NCBI GenBank assembly: GCA_900696645.1
Contig: CAADGV010000025.1
Span: forward strand, 1-30,665
DNA length: 30,665 bases
Origin: an uncultured Chlorobiota bacterium
GTDB taxonomy: Bacteria; Bacteroidota; Ignavibacteria; UBA10030; UBA6906
Reading direction: 5' to 3'
Made by a program: the position numbers and the translations under genes. The notes below the pieces were generated by a model, which was given only the letters and a program-made list of their open reading frames with translations, was not told the origin of the DNA and did no database searches. Shown here in pieces: positions 14,881 to 23,948 of the stretch (its first letter is position 1; every line of letters begins with the position of its first letter).

Positions 14881-15963
14881 ATGACCCCTAAAACGAAACG
14901 AATTGCCCTCATTCTGGGCATTACCCTCTTACTTATCGTTCTCATTCTTCCCAAGATTATCTCCTCGAATGACAGCGGTTCGCGGAACCGGACTCCCGCC
15001 GGTCGTGACCAACAAATGCAGGTGCGGACCTTGATCGTACAGCCGCAGAACATGGGTAGTCAAGTCACGGCCGTAGGAACAGTCCTCTCGAACGAATCGG
15101 TTGAAATACGCTCTCAAGTCTCCGGACAAATCGAGCGAATTCTGTTCACAGAAGGAGCCAAAGTACGCAAGGGAGCAGTCTTAGTAAAGATAAATGATGA
15201 TGAACTGCAGGCGCAATTCCTCCGGGCAAAATCACGGCTTGCAATCGGCGAGCAACAAGCTGAGCGGCAACGACAGTTGTTTGAGAAGAATTTTGTGAGC
15301 GAAGAAGAGTACAAGAATGCAACGAACGAGTTGAATATTGTAAAGGCCGAGGCACAACTGATTGAGGCACAGATAGCGAAGACGGAAATCCGGGCCCCGT
15401 TCGATGGAACAATCGGCCTGCGATTTGTCAGCGAAGGCAGCTACATTTCTCCTGCCACGATGATTACGACGTTGCAAGATAACAGCAGAATGAAAATCGA
15501 CTTCACCATCCCCGAAAAGTATGCCGGAGAAATCAAGGTGGGCGATCGGGTTTCCTTCAGTGTCCAGAACCGGCCCATGCAATTCGAGGGGAAAGTCTAT
15601 TCAAAAGACTCCCGTATCGATCAGACAACCCGCACATTGCGTTTGCGTGCGCTCGCCGCGAACCCTCAGGAACTTCTTCTGCCCGGCTCGTTCGCCACTA
15701 TTACCGTAGTGATCAGCGAACGGAAAGCCATGAGCATACCGACTTACGCCCTCATCCCCGAACTCAGAGGCCATCGCGTGTACTTGTACAGGAATGGCAA
15801 GGCAGAGTCACAACCTGTAGAGATCGGCACACGAACAGAGGATATGGTTGAGATCATTGGCGGCTTGCAGGCAGGAGATACCCTGATAACATCGGGGATT
15901 CTTCAGATGAGACCGGGAATGGCCGTACGCCCCATCGGGAACAAGCAAGCGGAACTCCAATGA
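14881..15963 (+). CDS. RND efflux periplasmic adaptor (membrane fusion protein, MexA/AcrA-like)
   Basis: Adaptor that links an inner-membrane RND pump to an outer-membrane channel. An N-terminal membrane anchor (IALILGITLLLIVLILPKII) is followed by a lipoyl half-motif (VGTVLSNESVEIRSQVSGQI and EGAKVRKGAVLVKI). An alpha-hairpin coiled coil runs about 107-160 (rich in Q, A, E, K), the second lipoyl half is IRAPFDGTIGLRFVSEGSYI, and beta-barrel and membrane-proximal domains follow. Length is 360 aa. The ATG has no obvious ribosome site. The stop overlaps the pump gene start as ATGA, so both are co-translated. The substrate cannot be told. No TolC-type outer-membrane gene follows. Confidence 0.92.
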   Translation: MTPKTKRIALILGITLLLIVLILPKIISSNDSGSRNRTPAGRDQQMQVRTLIVQPQNMGSQVTAVGTVLSNESVEIRSQVSGQIERILFTEGAKVRKGAVLVKINDDELQAQFLRAKSRLAIGEQQAERQRQLFEKNFVSEEEYKNATNELNIVKAEAQLIEAQIAKTEIRAPFDGTIGLRFVSEGSYISPATMITTLQDNSRMKIDFTIPEKYAGEIKVGDRVSFSVQNRPMQFEGKVYSKDSRIDQTTRTLRLRALAANPQELLLPGSFATITVVISERKAMSIPTYALIPELRGHRVYLYRNGKAESQPVEIGTRTEDMVEIIGGLQAGDTLITSGILQMRPGMAVRPIGNKQAELQ

Positions 15964-18900
15964 GTTTATCAGCAGTAAGCATACAACGCCCCGTCCTCAC
16001 AATTGTCATGGCGATTGTGATTGTATTGTTCGGCTTCATCGGTTTCACGTATCTCGGCGTACGCGAACTCCCCAATGTTGATCCTGCTATCATTTCCGTC
16101 AGCACATCGTACCCCGGCGCGAATGCCACCGTGATTGAATCGCAGATCACGGAACGGCTTGAAGAGGCAATCAGCAGTGTGCCGGGCATCCGCACACTTA
16201 ATTCAACAAGCCGTGAAGGGCGCAGCAACATCACCATTGAGTTCGATCTCGAAGTGGATTTGGAAACCGCTGCGAACGATGTTCGTGACAAGGTTGCCGG
16301 AGCCGTGCGAAGTCTCCCTCCGGATGTTGATCCGCCCGTTGTGTCAAAGGCCGATGCCGACGCAAGTCCGATTATTATCATGAACGTCAGCAGCAGCACA
16401 CGGGGCCTCTTGCAGCTTTCCGACCTTGCTGACAGGGTATTTCGTGAACGGTTGCAGACGATTCCCGGCGTCAGCAATGTCCGGATCTTCGGCGAGAAAC
16501 GTTATTCCATGAAGCTCCGGATGGACCCGCTCCAACTGGCCGCATACCAAGTAACGCCGCTTGATGTACGCACCGCGTTAAATGCCGAGAATATCGAACT
16601 CCCGGCAGGCCGGATCGAAGGGCATCACGTTGAACTGACAGTGCGCACGTTGAGCAGACTCGAAACGGCGGAGGAATTCAACAATCTCATTATCCGCGAG
16701 CAGGAAGGCAGAATTGTCCGCTTCAAAGATGTGGGGTACGCGGAGTTGGCACCGGAAGACGAACGTTCAATCTCGAAAGGCCTTGCCGGACCACGAGTTG
16801 CCGTCGCAATTTTCCCCCAGCCCGGCTCGAATCATATTTCGATTGCCGATGAATTCTATAAGAGAATCGAAGAGATCAAGAAAGATCTTGCCGACGATGT
16901 CGAGATCAGTATCGGTTTCGATACAACAAAGTACATTAAAGCATCAATTGCTGAAGTACGCGAGACGATCTTTCTCGCCTTCGCATTGGTTGTGTTCGTC
17001 ATCTTCCTGTTCCTTCGCGACTGGCGAACGACGCTGATTCCCGTCTTTGCTATTCCCATTTCGCTGATCGGGTCCTTCTTCATCATGTATCTTGTGGGTT
17101 TCTCCATCAACGTTCTGACTCTTCTCGGGTTTGTTCTTGCCATCGGACTGGTTGTGGATGATGCCATTGTCGTGCTGGAGAACATCTACGCCAACATCGA
17201 GCAGGGAATGAACCCGATCGAGGCCGGATTGAAGGGCTCGAAGGAAGTGTTCTTCGCCATCATCTCCACAACTGTTGCGCTGATTGCTGTGTTCATGCCC
17301 ATTATGTTTTTGGAGGGATTGACAGGGAGATTGTTCAGGGAATTCGGCGTTGTAATCGGCGGAGCGGTATTCCTTTCATCATTCGTGGCGTTGACACTCA
17401 CGCCGATGATGTGTACGCGACTCATCAAGCCTCACATGGGGCACAACAGGTTCTACAATAAAACGGAACCGTACTTTGCCCGACTCATCGGCTGGTACGA
17501 GCGGACACTCACTGCGTTCATGCGGCACCGCCATTTTGCATTTCTTGCGATTCTCGTATCTGCGGGAATGATGTGGATATTCTTCTCCGTGCTGCCGCAG
17601 GAACTGGCACCGATGGAGGATCGGAGCCGTCTCCGCATCAACTCCACTGCCCCGGAGGGAACCTCCTTCGACCGGATGGACGCCTACATGGATACTCTTA
17701 TTGATTTGATACGACGTGAAGTCCCGGAAGTTGACGCCGTTATTGCCAATACATCCGGCTTCGCGGGAGCGTCCAATGCCGGCAGAACTACGGTTACACT
17801 CGTCCCCCCCGAAGAACGCAGCCGCACACAGCAGCAAATTGCCGAAGCACTTTCACGTTCCGTGCGAAGTCTGGATGACGCACGCACGATCGTGGTGCAG
17901 GAACAAACCATCGCCATCGGCGGGGGTGGCGCACGTTTCGGCTTGCCTGTCCGGTACGTGATCAAGGCTCCCAGATTCGAGAAACTGAAAGAAGTGTTGC
18001 CACGCTTTCTTGACGAAGTCAGCAACAACCCTGTGTTCAGCGTTGCGGATGTTGACCTGAAGTTCAACAAACCGGAACTGGTTATTGAAATCAACCGCGA
18101 GCGTGCCCGTTCGCTGGGTGTTTCGGTAAGCGAGATTGCTCAGACGCTTCAACTTACACTCAGCGATCAACGGTACGGATATTTCATCAGGGACGGAAAA
18201 CAATATCAGGTTATCGGTCAACTCACACGGGCAAACCGCGATGCGCCGCAGAGTCTCGCCTCTATTTTTGTGCGGAGCAGGAACGGCGAGCTGATACAAC
18301 TCGACAATCTCGTCACGCTCAGCGAACAGGCGACGCCACCCGAACTATACCGCTTCGACAGGCAAATCGCAGCAACAATCTCCGCAGGACTCAACCCCGG
18401 CTTCACGCTTGGTGACGGCATCAAGGCAATGGATGAGATTGCAGACAGAGTGTTGGATGAATCATTCAGCACAGCGCTTTCGGGAGCCGCCCGGGATTTT
18501 GCGGATAGTTCGCAGAGCCTGTTGTTCGTGTTCATCTTGGCGCTTGTGTTGACCTATCTTGTACTGGCTGCACAGTTCGAGAGCTTCCGCGATCCGTTCA
18601 TTATCATGTTCACCGTGCCGCTTGCTGTGGCAGGCGCATTGCTGTCGCTCTGGTATTTCAATCAAACGTTCAACATCTTCAGCCAGATCGGGCAGATTAT
18701 GCTGATCGGGCTTGTGACGAAGAACGGCATTCTCATCGTTGAGTTTGCCAATCAGCGCAAGGCAACAGGCATGTCGGTTCGCGACGCGGTGATCAGTGCG
18801 GCCACGGCCCGCTTCAGGCCGATTTTGATGACAAGCCTTTCGACTATTCTCGGTATTCTCCCGATTGCATTGGGCCTCGGAGCCGGTGCAGAGAGCCGCG

Positions 18901-19088
18901 TATCGATGGGTATTGCAGTTATCGGCGGGCTCATGTTCTCGGGCGGATTGACACTCTTCGTGATTCCTGCCGTTTACTCATACTTCTCGAAGGAGTCGGC
19001 ATTGGCAGTTCCTGAAACCGCTCCGGTTTTTGCCGGCGGCAACGGTTCCGAAGATGTCGAAATTGCTGTTAAGGGAGACGTCACGTAG
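15960..19088 (+). CDS. RND multidrug efflux transporter (AcrB/MexB-like, HAE1 family)
   Basis: Proton-driven inner-membrane pump, 1042 aa, the normal size. TM1 begins VLTIVMAIVIVLFGFIGFTY. A periplasmic porter domain (about 35-330) starts LGVRELPNVDPAIISVSTSY. TM helices 2-6 include the proton-relay segment VLAIGLVVDDAIVVLENIYA with the paired aspartates of TM4. The second porter domain is about 560-860, and TM8-12 include LVTKNGILIVEFANQRKATG and SLSTILGILPIALGLGAGAE. No gaps are seen. The ATG lies in the stop of the adaptor gene. Pump plus adaptor without an outer-membrane factor suggests use of a channel encoded elsewhere. Hydrophobic drugs, dyes or detergents are typical family substrates. 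Confidence 0.95.
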   Translation: MSLSAVSIQRPVLTIVMAIVIVLFGFIGFTYLGVRELPNVDPAIISVSTSYPGANATVIESQITERLEEAISSVPGIRTLNSTSREGRSNITIEFDLEVDLETAANDVRDKVAGAVRSLPPDVDPPVVSKADADASPIIIMNVSSSTRGLLQLSDLADRVFRERLQTIPGVSNVRIFGEKRYSMKLRMDPLQLAAYQVTPLDVRTALNAENIELPAGRIEGHHVELTVRTLSRLETAEEFNNLIIREQEGRIVRFKDVGYAELAPEDERSISKGLAGPRVAVAIFPQPGSNHISIADEFYKRIEEIKKDLADDVEISIGFDTTKYIKASIAEVRETIFLAFALVVFVIFLFLRDWRTTLIPVFAIPISLIGSFFIMYLVGFSINVLTLLGFVLAIGLVVDDAIVVLENIYANIEQGMNPIEAGLKGSKEVFFAIISTTVALIAVFMPIMFLEGLTGRLFREFGVVIGGAVFLSSFVALTLTPMMCTRLIKPHMGHNRFYNKTEPYFARLIGWYERTLTAFMRHRHFAFLAILVSAGMMWIFFSVLPQELAPMEDRSRLRINSTAPEGTSFDRMDAYMDTLIDLIRREVPEVDAVIANTSGFAGASNAGRTTVTLVPPEERSRTQQQIAEALSRSVRSLDDARTIVVQEQTIAIGGGGARFGLPVRYVIKAPRFEKLKEVLPRFLDEVSNNPVFSVADVDLKFNKPELVIEINRERARSLGVSVSEIAQTLQLTLSDQRYGYFIRDGKQYQVIGQLTRANRDAPQSLASIFVRSRNGELIQLDNLVTLSEQATPPELYRFDRQIAATISAGLNPGFTLGDGIKAMDEIADRVLDESFSTALSGAARDFADSSQSLLFVFILALVLTYLVLAAQFESFRDPFIIMFTVPLAVAGALLSLWYFNQTFNIFSQIGQIMLIGLVTKNGILIVEFANQRKATGMSVRDAVISAATARFRPILMTSLSTILGILPIALGLGAGAESRVSMGIAVIGGLMFSGGLTLFVIPAVYSYFSKESALAVPETAPVFAGGNGSEDVEIAVKGDVT

Positions 19089-19232
19089 CCTCCTATTCTA
19101 TCAAGCGTCAACCGTTCGTAACATCTCCATCATACCGCAAAATTCCTCTTGGATGTTTTGCAGGTATTGCATTGATTACGGCTGTTTCAGTACACCATCC
19201 TTTTCTTTATCCCTGAAAGGAAATACACACGT

Positions 19233-20753
19233 ATGGCAGAGAAGAAGAATATCCTGAACCGGCTTCTCGGATTGATTGAACGGGTGGGCAACGCTTTGCC
19301 CCATCCTGCCACCCTGTTTGCCATTTTCGCAGGATTGGTAGTTGTGGTTTCAGGGATTGCTTCGATGTTCGATCTCGCAGTAGTGCATCCGGGAACGGGA
19401 GAGACAGTGCATCCCGTAAACCTGCTCTCTGCCGACGGACTGCATCGCATTGTTACGAAAATGGTGACGAATTTCACGGGCTTTGCACCGCTGGGAACTG
19501 TGCTGGTGGCAATGCTGGGAATCGGGATTGCTGAAAGCAGCGGCCTCATCGGCACCGTGCTTCGGCTGCTCGTCATCTCCGCTCCAAGAAAACTGTTGAC
19601 GTTCGTGCTCGTATTTTCGGGCGTTCTCTCCAACACCGCAAGCGAAGTCGGATACGTGTTGCTCGTTCCCCTCGGGGCAATCATCTTCCTCGCAGTCGGA
19701 AGACATCCGATTGCCGGAATGGCTGCGGCGTTTGCCGGGGTATCGGGCGGATATAGCGCCAACCTTTTGCTCGGAACAATTGATCCTCTGTTGGCCGGAC
19801 TTTCGCAAGAAGCTGCAAGCATTATCATGCCGGGCTACAAAGTCAATGCGGCTGCGAACTACTATTTCATGTTTGTCTCAACTTTCTTTATTGCGACGGC
19901 AGGCACGTGGGTTACCGAGCGGATCGTGATTCCGCGGCTCGGCCAATACAAAGGCGATGTGAAGCCGCAAACGTCAACGTCTCTGACCAAAGAGGAAAAA
20001 CGCGGGCTACGATTTGCGATCGTCGGAGCATCCTTGTTCGCCGCATTCCTACTCGGCGGCGTCATCCCGGAAACAGGATATCTGCGCAATCCGAAGACGT
20101 GGGAAATATTGCATTCGCCTTTTATGGACGGGATTGTTGCGTTCATCTTTCTTGGCGCTGCCATCGGGGGCGTTGCCTACGGTATCGGCGCCCGGACATA
20201 CAAGTCCGATTCCGATGTGATGAAGGGGATGGGAAAAGCCATGGAAGCGATGGGCGTGTACATTGTGCTGGTGTTCTTCGCTTCACAGTTTGTTGCGTTT
20301 TTCAGGGAAACGAATCTCGGACTGATCGTCGCAATCGAAGGAGCCGCGTTTCTGAAGAATTCGGGATTGGGCGACATTCCGCTTCTGCTTGCATTCATTC
20401 TTCTCTCTGCGACCATCAATATGTTTATCGGAAGCGCTTCGGCAAAGTGGGCGGTAATGGCGCCTGTGTTCATACCGATGCTGATGCTGCTCGGCTACTC
20501 GCCAGAATTGGTGCAGGGCGCCTACAGGGTTGGCGATAGCGTCACGAACATCATCTCCCCGATGATGTCGTACTTTGCGCTGATCGTTGCATTTGTCGAG
20601 AAGTACGATAAGAATTCGGGCATCGGCACTGTCATCTCTACAATGCTCCCCTATTCAGTTGTGTTCTTGATTATCTGGTCGATATTATTCATCGGATGGA
20701 TTTTACTTGACCTCCCCCTCGGACCGGATGCGCCACTGTATTTGAATCGGTAA
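19233..20753 (+). CDS. AbgT-family transporter (p-aminobenzoyl-glutamate/antimetabolite type)
   Basis: Polytopic protein of 506 aa from the AbgT family, which includes E. coli AbgT (p-aminobenzoyl-glutamate uptake) and Neisseria MtrF (sulfonamide export). Family hallmarks are the N-terminal [20 protein letters not shown], the [20 protein letters not shown] segment, [20 protein letters not shown], and the C-terminal hairpin region [20 protein letters not shown], then [18 protein letters not shown]. Start ATG 19233 has GAAAGGA about 12 bases upstream. It lies 144 bases after the RND pump on the same strand, so it is probably a separate unit ending at the hairpin near 20773. Substrate and direction cannot be set from sequence. 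Confidence 0.92.
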   Translation: MAEKKNILNRLLGLIERVGNALPHPATLFAIFAGLVVVVSGIASMFDLAVVHPGTGETVHPVNLLSADGLHRIVTKMVTNFTGFAPLGTVLVAMLGIGIAESSGLIGTVLRLLVISAPRKLLTFVLVFSGVLSNTASEVGYVLLVPLGAIIFLAVGRHPIAGMAAAFAGVSGGYSANLLLGTIDPLLAGLSQEAASIIMPGYKVNAAANYYFMFVSTFFIATAGTWVTERIVIPRLGQYKGDVKPQTSTSLTKEEKRGLRFAIVGASLFAAFLLGGVIPETGYLRNPKTWEILHSPFMDGIVAFIFLGAAIGGVAYGIGARTYKSDSDVMKGMGKAMEAMGVYIVLVFFASQFVAFFRETNLGLIVAIEGAAFLKNSGLGDIPLLLAFILLSATINMFIGSASAKWAVMAPVFIPMLMLLGYSPELVQGAYRVGDSVTNIISPMMSYFALIVAFVEKYDKNSGIGTVISTMLPYSVVFLIIWSILFIGWILLDLPLGPDAPLYLNR

Positions 20754-20772
20754 TGTGAATGGAGACTGCAAA

Positions 20773-20805
20773 AGAGAAGTCCCGGCCCTCGCGCCGGGAC
20801 TCTCT
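20773..20805 (+). terminator. Intrinsic terminator between convergent genes
   Basis: The left arm AGTCCCGGC (20778-20786) and right arm GCCGGGACT (20793-20801) form a perfect 9-pair stem with loop CCTCGC. Four more pairs (AGAG/CTCT) extend it past one bulged A. A T-rich tail (GTTTCCTTCATTT) follows on the plus strand. It probably ends the AbgT transcript and may also act on the opposite cargo gene. Confidence 0.75.
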
Positions 20806-20826
20806 GTTTCCTTCATTTCACAAAGT

Positions 20827-23046
20827 CTAACGCATCAGAATCATTCTTCTCGAAGCCGAAAATTCACCCGCCTGCAAGCGATAGATATACACGCCGCTCG
20901 CAAGATGGCTCGCATCGAACTGTACAGACTTGGCTCCTGTACCCTGAACCTCGCCGACCAGCGTCGCCACTTCGCGACCAAGCACGTCAAACACCTTCAG
21001 TGAAACAAATCCCAAGTCCGAAGCCTCAAATCCCAGTTGGCGATTGGAATTTGGTATTTGGTATTTGATAGTTGTTGTCGGATTGAACGGGTTGGGGTAG
21101 TTCTGATATAAGGCAAAACCTGATGGCAGATTTTGGTCTGTCGCTTCAACCGAAGTAATCAGGTCACTCAGCGGCCTCCTCCAAACTCCCAGATTTCCAA
21201 CAGTGGCAAACAGATGGGTACTGTTTGCCGCAAGCGAAAGTACTGATAGCTGTCCCGGCAGACCTGTGCTTACCGGGCTCCAACTCGTGCCCGCATTTGT
21301 GGACAAGAGAATCGGTTCGTTGCTGGCAACTGCTGCAAAGAGATTTGTTCCTACAGTTACAAACGAAGTCACTGAGCCACCCATGAACCCGTTGTTAACT
21401 TGTGTCCATGTGACTCCGACGTCTGTTGATTTAAAGAAGCCGTCAGGCTGATCGGCACCTGCAAAGATAGTATTCCCCAACGATGCAAAGGCATTGACGG
21501 AAGAAAATCCCGGCAAGCCGCTGTCACTTGGAGCCCATGTAGCTCCGAAATCAGTCGAGCGATAGATTGCCGCCGGGTTGAGCACATTCGCTGAGGTTCC
21601 GGCGAAGAGTGTTGTTCCGTGAGCATGCAATGCCTTGAAATAGGGAGTCGGTAATCCGGCATTGACGGATTCCCAAGAGTTGCCATTGTTTGATGAGCGG
21701 TAAATACCTTCAGTGAGGGTGGAAACAAAAAGAAAGTTGCTTGTTCCGCTGTTTATCCGAGCGAGAGACGATTGTTGCGCATATCCGTATGAAGTATCAA
21801 CCATAAGTCCGCCGTTCACCTTACCCCAAGTTTGTCCGTCATTTGTAGAACGATATGTTCCAAGTCGGCGAGTGCCGGCAAACATATCCGTTTCGGTCAC
21901 CAAAAGAGCTTCCGTTATTCGTTCTATTCCAAAAAGAGAATCTTCACAGAAACCTGTATTGCGTTCTACCCACGTGCTACCATTGTTCGTCGTGGCATAC
22001 ATCCCGCCAGACAGGATTGTACCTGCAAGAATGGTTTCTCCCCTCGATGCAAGTCTATTCGCAAAACTATTGAACATTGTATTCTGCAGCGGAATCCAGT
22101 TGTTCCCTCCATCCGACGACCGGAAGACACCACTGGTATATGTACCTGCAAGGAAATCGGAACCAACGGTCGTAAGAACATGGACAGTCCGGTTCGTCAA
22201 GCCGTTTTGGATCGGCTGCCAGTTCGCTCCCACGTTTGTTGACCGAAAAACTTCGTAACCTGGCCATCCCGGAAACAAACCACTTGCAAGCATGGTTGTG
22301 TCACTTCCAACCACACGCGCTATTAAATCGAATATCTGGGCAAGTGGATGCAGCAATTCCCTTGTCCACGCAGTGTCGGACAAGCGTCGCATGTGGATAC
22401 CATTGGCACCGCCTGCTACATGAGTTCCTGTTCCGGCAAAGAGTCGGTCTCCAACCATCAAGAGAGATGATACTGCCATAGGCGAGCCGCTCAGTGGTGT
22501 CCATGTCATCCCTTGATCAGTTGTTTGCATAATACCGGTCTCCCCGCCGGCAAAGACCGTCGTGCCGGATACAGCAAAGTCATGGGTCCAATGGTTACTC
22601 AACGATATCTCCCAAGTAATTCCATTATCGGTGCTATGCTCGATTCTGTTTTCTTCCGCAGCATAGATAACTCCGTTTGCAACGAAGAGTTTCTGAATAT
22701 TGAAAAACGGACTGTACGCTACAGCCCACTCGTTACCATTGTTTGTTGAGCGATAGATTTTGTTGAACGACGACGCGAACACGGTGTTTCCATTCCTGGC
22801 AAGCGAAAAGATGTCCTCCGGCATGTTGAAAGGAAATCCGTTGTTCCGTTGTTGCCAGATTGACCCGCCGTTCGTGCTGTACCAAATGCCTTCTCTCGTT
22901 CCAACCATAATGTCGGATCCGAATGTCACTATGTCCCTGACTATCGCTCCGCCGGGTCCCGCCGTTTGGACCCACTGGGCATGCAACGGAGTAGCGATAG
23001 CAAGCAGTACAGTCAACACCAAAATCGTTTTGCGTTTCCCGGTCAT
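20827..23046 (-). CDS. Secreted BNR/Ycf48-like propeller protein with type IX sorting domain
   Basis: A signal peptide ([18 protein letters not shown]) precedes about twelve repeats of the type [27 protein letters not shown] and [13 protein letters not shown]. These are the Asp-box/BNR-like turns of a beta-propeller (Ycf48 or sialidase/sortilin-like). The C-terminus (about 650-739) is the type [45 protein letters not shown] and [13 protein letters not shown], ending in MILMR. It is therefore probably carried across the outer membrane and displayed or released. No catalytic residues are evident. Within the CTD a ~15-residue insert ([15 protein letters not shown]) sits before VSLKVFD. ATG 23046 has GGGAG five bases upstream. 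A palindrome shared with the response-regulator gene lies upstream at 23181. Confidence 0.87.
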   Translation of the reverse strand: MTGKRKTILVLTVLLAIATPLHAQWVQTAGPGGAIVRDIVTFGSDIMVGTREGIWYSTNGGSIWQQRNNGFPFNMPEDIFSLARNGNTVFASSFNKIYRSTNNGNEWAVAYSPFFNIQKLFVANGVIYAAEENRIEHSTDNGITWEISLSNHWTHDFAVSGTTVFAGGETGIMQTTDQGMTWTPLSGSPMAVSSLLMVGDRLFAGTGTHVAGGANGIHMRRLSDTAWTRELLHPLAQIFDLIARVVGSDTTMLASGLFPGWPGYEVFRSTNVGANWQPIQNGLTNRTVHVLTTVGSDFLAGTYTSGVFRSSDGGNNWIPLQNTMFNSFANRLASRGETILAGTILSGGMYATTNNGSTWVERNTGFCEDSLFGIERITEALLVTETDMFAGTRRLGTYRSTNDGQTWGKVNGGLMVDTSYGYAQQSSLARINSGTSNFLFVSTLTEGIYRSSNNGNSWESVNAGLPTPYFKALHAHGTTLFAGTSANVLNPAAIYRSTDFGATWAPSDSGLPGFSSVNAFASLGNTIFAGADQPDGFFKSTDVGVTWTQVNNGFMGGSVTSFVTVGTNLFAAVASNEPILLSTNAGTSWSPVSTGLPGQLSVLSLAANSTHLFATVGNLGVWRRPLSDLITSVEATDQNLPSGFALYQNYPNPFNPTTTIKYQIPNSNRQLGFEASDLGFVSLKVFDVLGREVATLVGEVQGTGAKSVQFDASHLASGVYIYRLQAGEFSASRRMILMR

Positions 23047-23180
23047 GGCAACTCCCGTTATGTAATTGTTGGCAATCGGCGATAAGGGAGGTAACGTTCT
23101 GAAGACGAAGTATGCCCCCTTGCGTTAGAATGCGTGTAATGATTCTACTGAAATGTAATACGAAAACGGGGTCAGAAGCC

Positions 23181-23196
23181 CTGCATAGGTATGCAG
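23181..23196. promoter_or_regulatory. Palindrome CTGCAT-N4-ATGCAG upstream of the type IX cargo gene
   Basis: CTGCATAGGTATGCAG is a perfect inverted repeat 135 bases upstream of the cargo start at 23046. A near-identical 16-mer lies at 23927-23942. It could be a binding site for the adjacent NarL-type regulator. A run of seven T follows on the plus strand, so an intrinsic terminator is an alternative, but no plus-strand gene precedes it. Confidence 0.5.
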
Positions 23197-23233
23197 TTTT
23201 TTTAGGGGGATGGGTTTGAGAATGGATGCCGCT

Positions 23234-23893
23234 TCAACGCGGCGGCTGGATGATGCGCTGTTTCAATCCCTCAGCGATCGCTTCGGCACGTGAATGTACC
23301 TGCAACTTCAAGTAAATGTTGCGGATATGGTAGCGGACGCCATCCACGGAAATAAAGAGCTCGTTGGCAATGGTGGCGTACGATTTCCCCTCAGCCATCT
23401 TTGCGAGAACCTCGTGTTCGCGTTCCGTCAGTTCTTCAGCAATGGCATTGTGTTTCTTCGGTTGGAATGAAGCAATCACTTTTCTTGCTATCGTCGGTGT
23501 CATCGGCGAGCCTCCGGCAATAGCATCGCGGATTGCCTTCACAACTTCTTCGGGAGTCGCTTTCTTGAGCAGATAGCCGACTGCACCCGCGCATATAGCA
23601 TCGAACACATGCTGGTCGTCATCGTACACGGTGCACATGACGACGGCAACACGCGGATACAACTTTCGGATATGACGCAGCCCGTCAACCCCCGACATGC
23701 CCGGAAGTTGAATATCCATCAACACAACATCGGATCCCTCGATTGCAGTGGTGGCAAATGCTTCTTCGCAGCTTTCGAATGCCCCCACGACATGCAAGTC
23801 GGGAACACCGGCGAATGTTACTTCCCAGCCGGAACGAATAAACCGGTTATCCTCAATGATGGTGATATGAATTGGCGACGGAGGCGTAGTCAT
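23234..23893 (-). CDS. NarL/FixJ-family response regulator
   Basis: The receiver domain (about 8-125) has the acidic pair E14-D15, phospho-acceptor D60 (VVLMDIQLPGMSG), T88 and K110 (GYLLKKATPEEV). A LuxR-type helix-turn-helix (about 150-210) reads LTEREHEVLAKMAEGKSYAT, then IANELFISVDGVRYHIRNIY. Length, 219 aa, is standard. It is encoded 55 bases downstream of the histidine kinase on the same strand, so they are almost surely cognate partners. No clear ribosome site precedes ATG 23893. The short gap contains a palindrome shared with the downstream cargo gene. Confidence 0.95.
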   Translation of the reverse strand: MTTPPSPIHITIIEDNRFIRSGWEVTFAGVPDLHVVGAFESCEEAFATTAIEGSDVVLMDIQLPGMSGVDGLRHIRKLYPRVAVVMCTVYDDDQHVFDAICAGAVGYLLKKATPEEVVKAIRDAIAGGSPMTPTIARKVIASFQPKKHNAIAEELTEREHEVLAKMAEGKSYATIANELFISVDGVRYHIRNIYLKLQVHSRAEAIAEGLKQRIIQPPR

Positions 23894-23926
23894 GTTGAAT
23901 GGTAACCATCCTGTGTAACAAAACCA

Positions 23927-23942
23927 CTACATAACCATGCAG
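23927..23942. promoter_or_regulatory. Palindrome CTACAT-N4-ATGCAG between kinase and regulator genes
   Basis: CTACATAACCATGCAG, flanked by A and T to give ACTACAT-N4-ATGCAGT, is an inverted repeat with one mismatch. It lies 34 bases upstream of the response-regulator ATG. It matches the site at 23181-23196 at 12 of 16 positions, or 11 of 12 when the N4 spacer is ignored. An autoregulatory binding site is the simplest reading. Confidence 0.5.
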
Positions 23943-23948
23943 TAGTCG

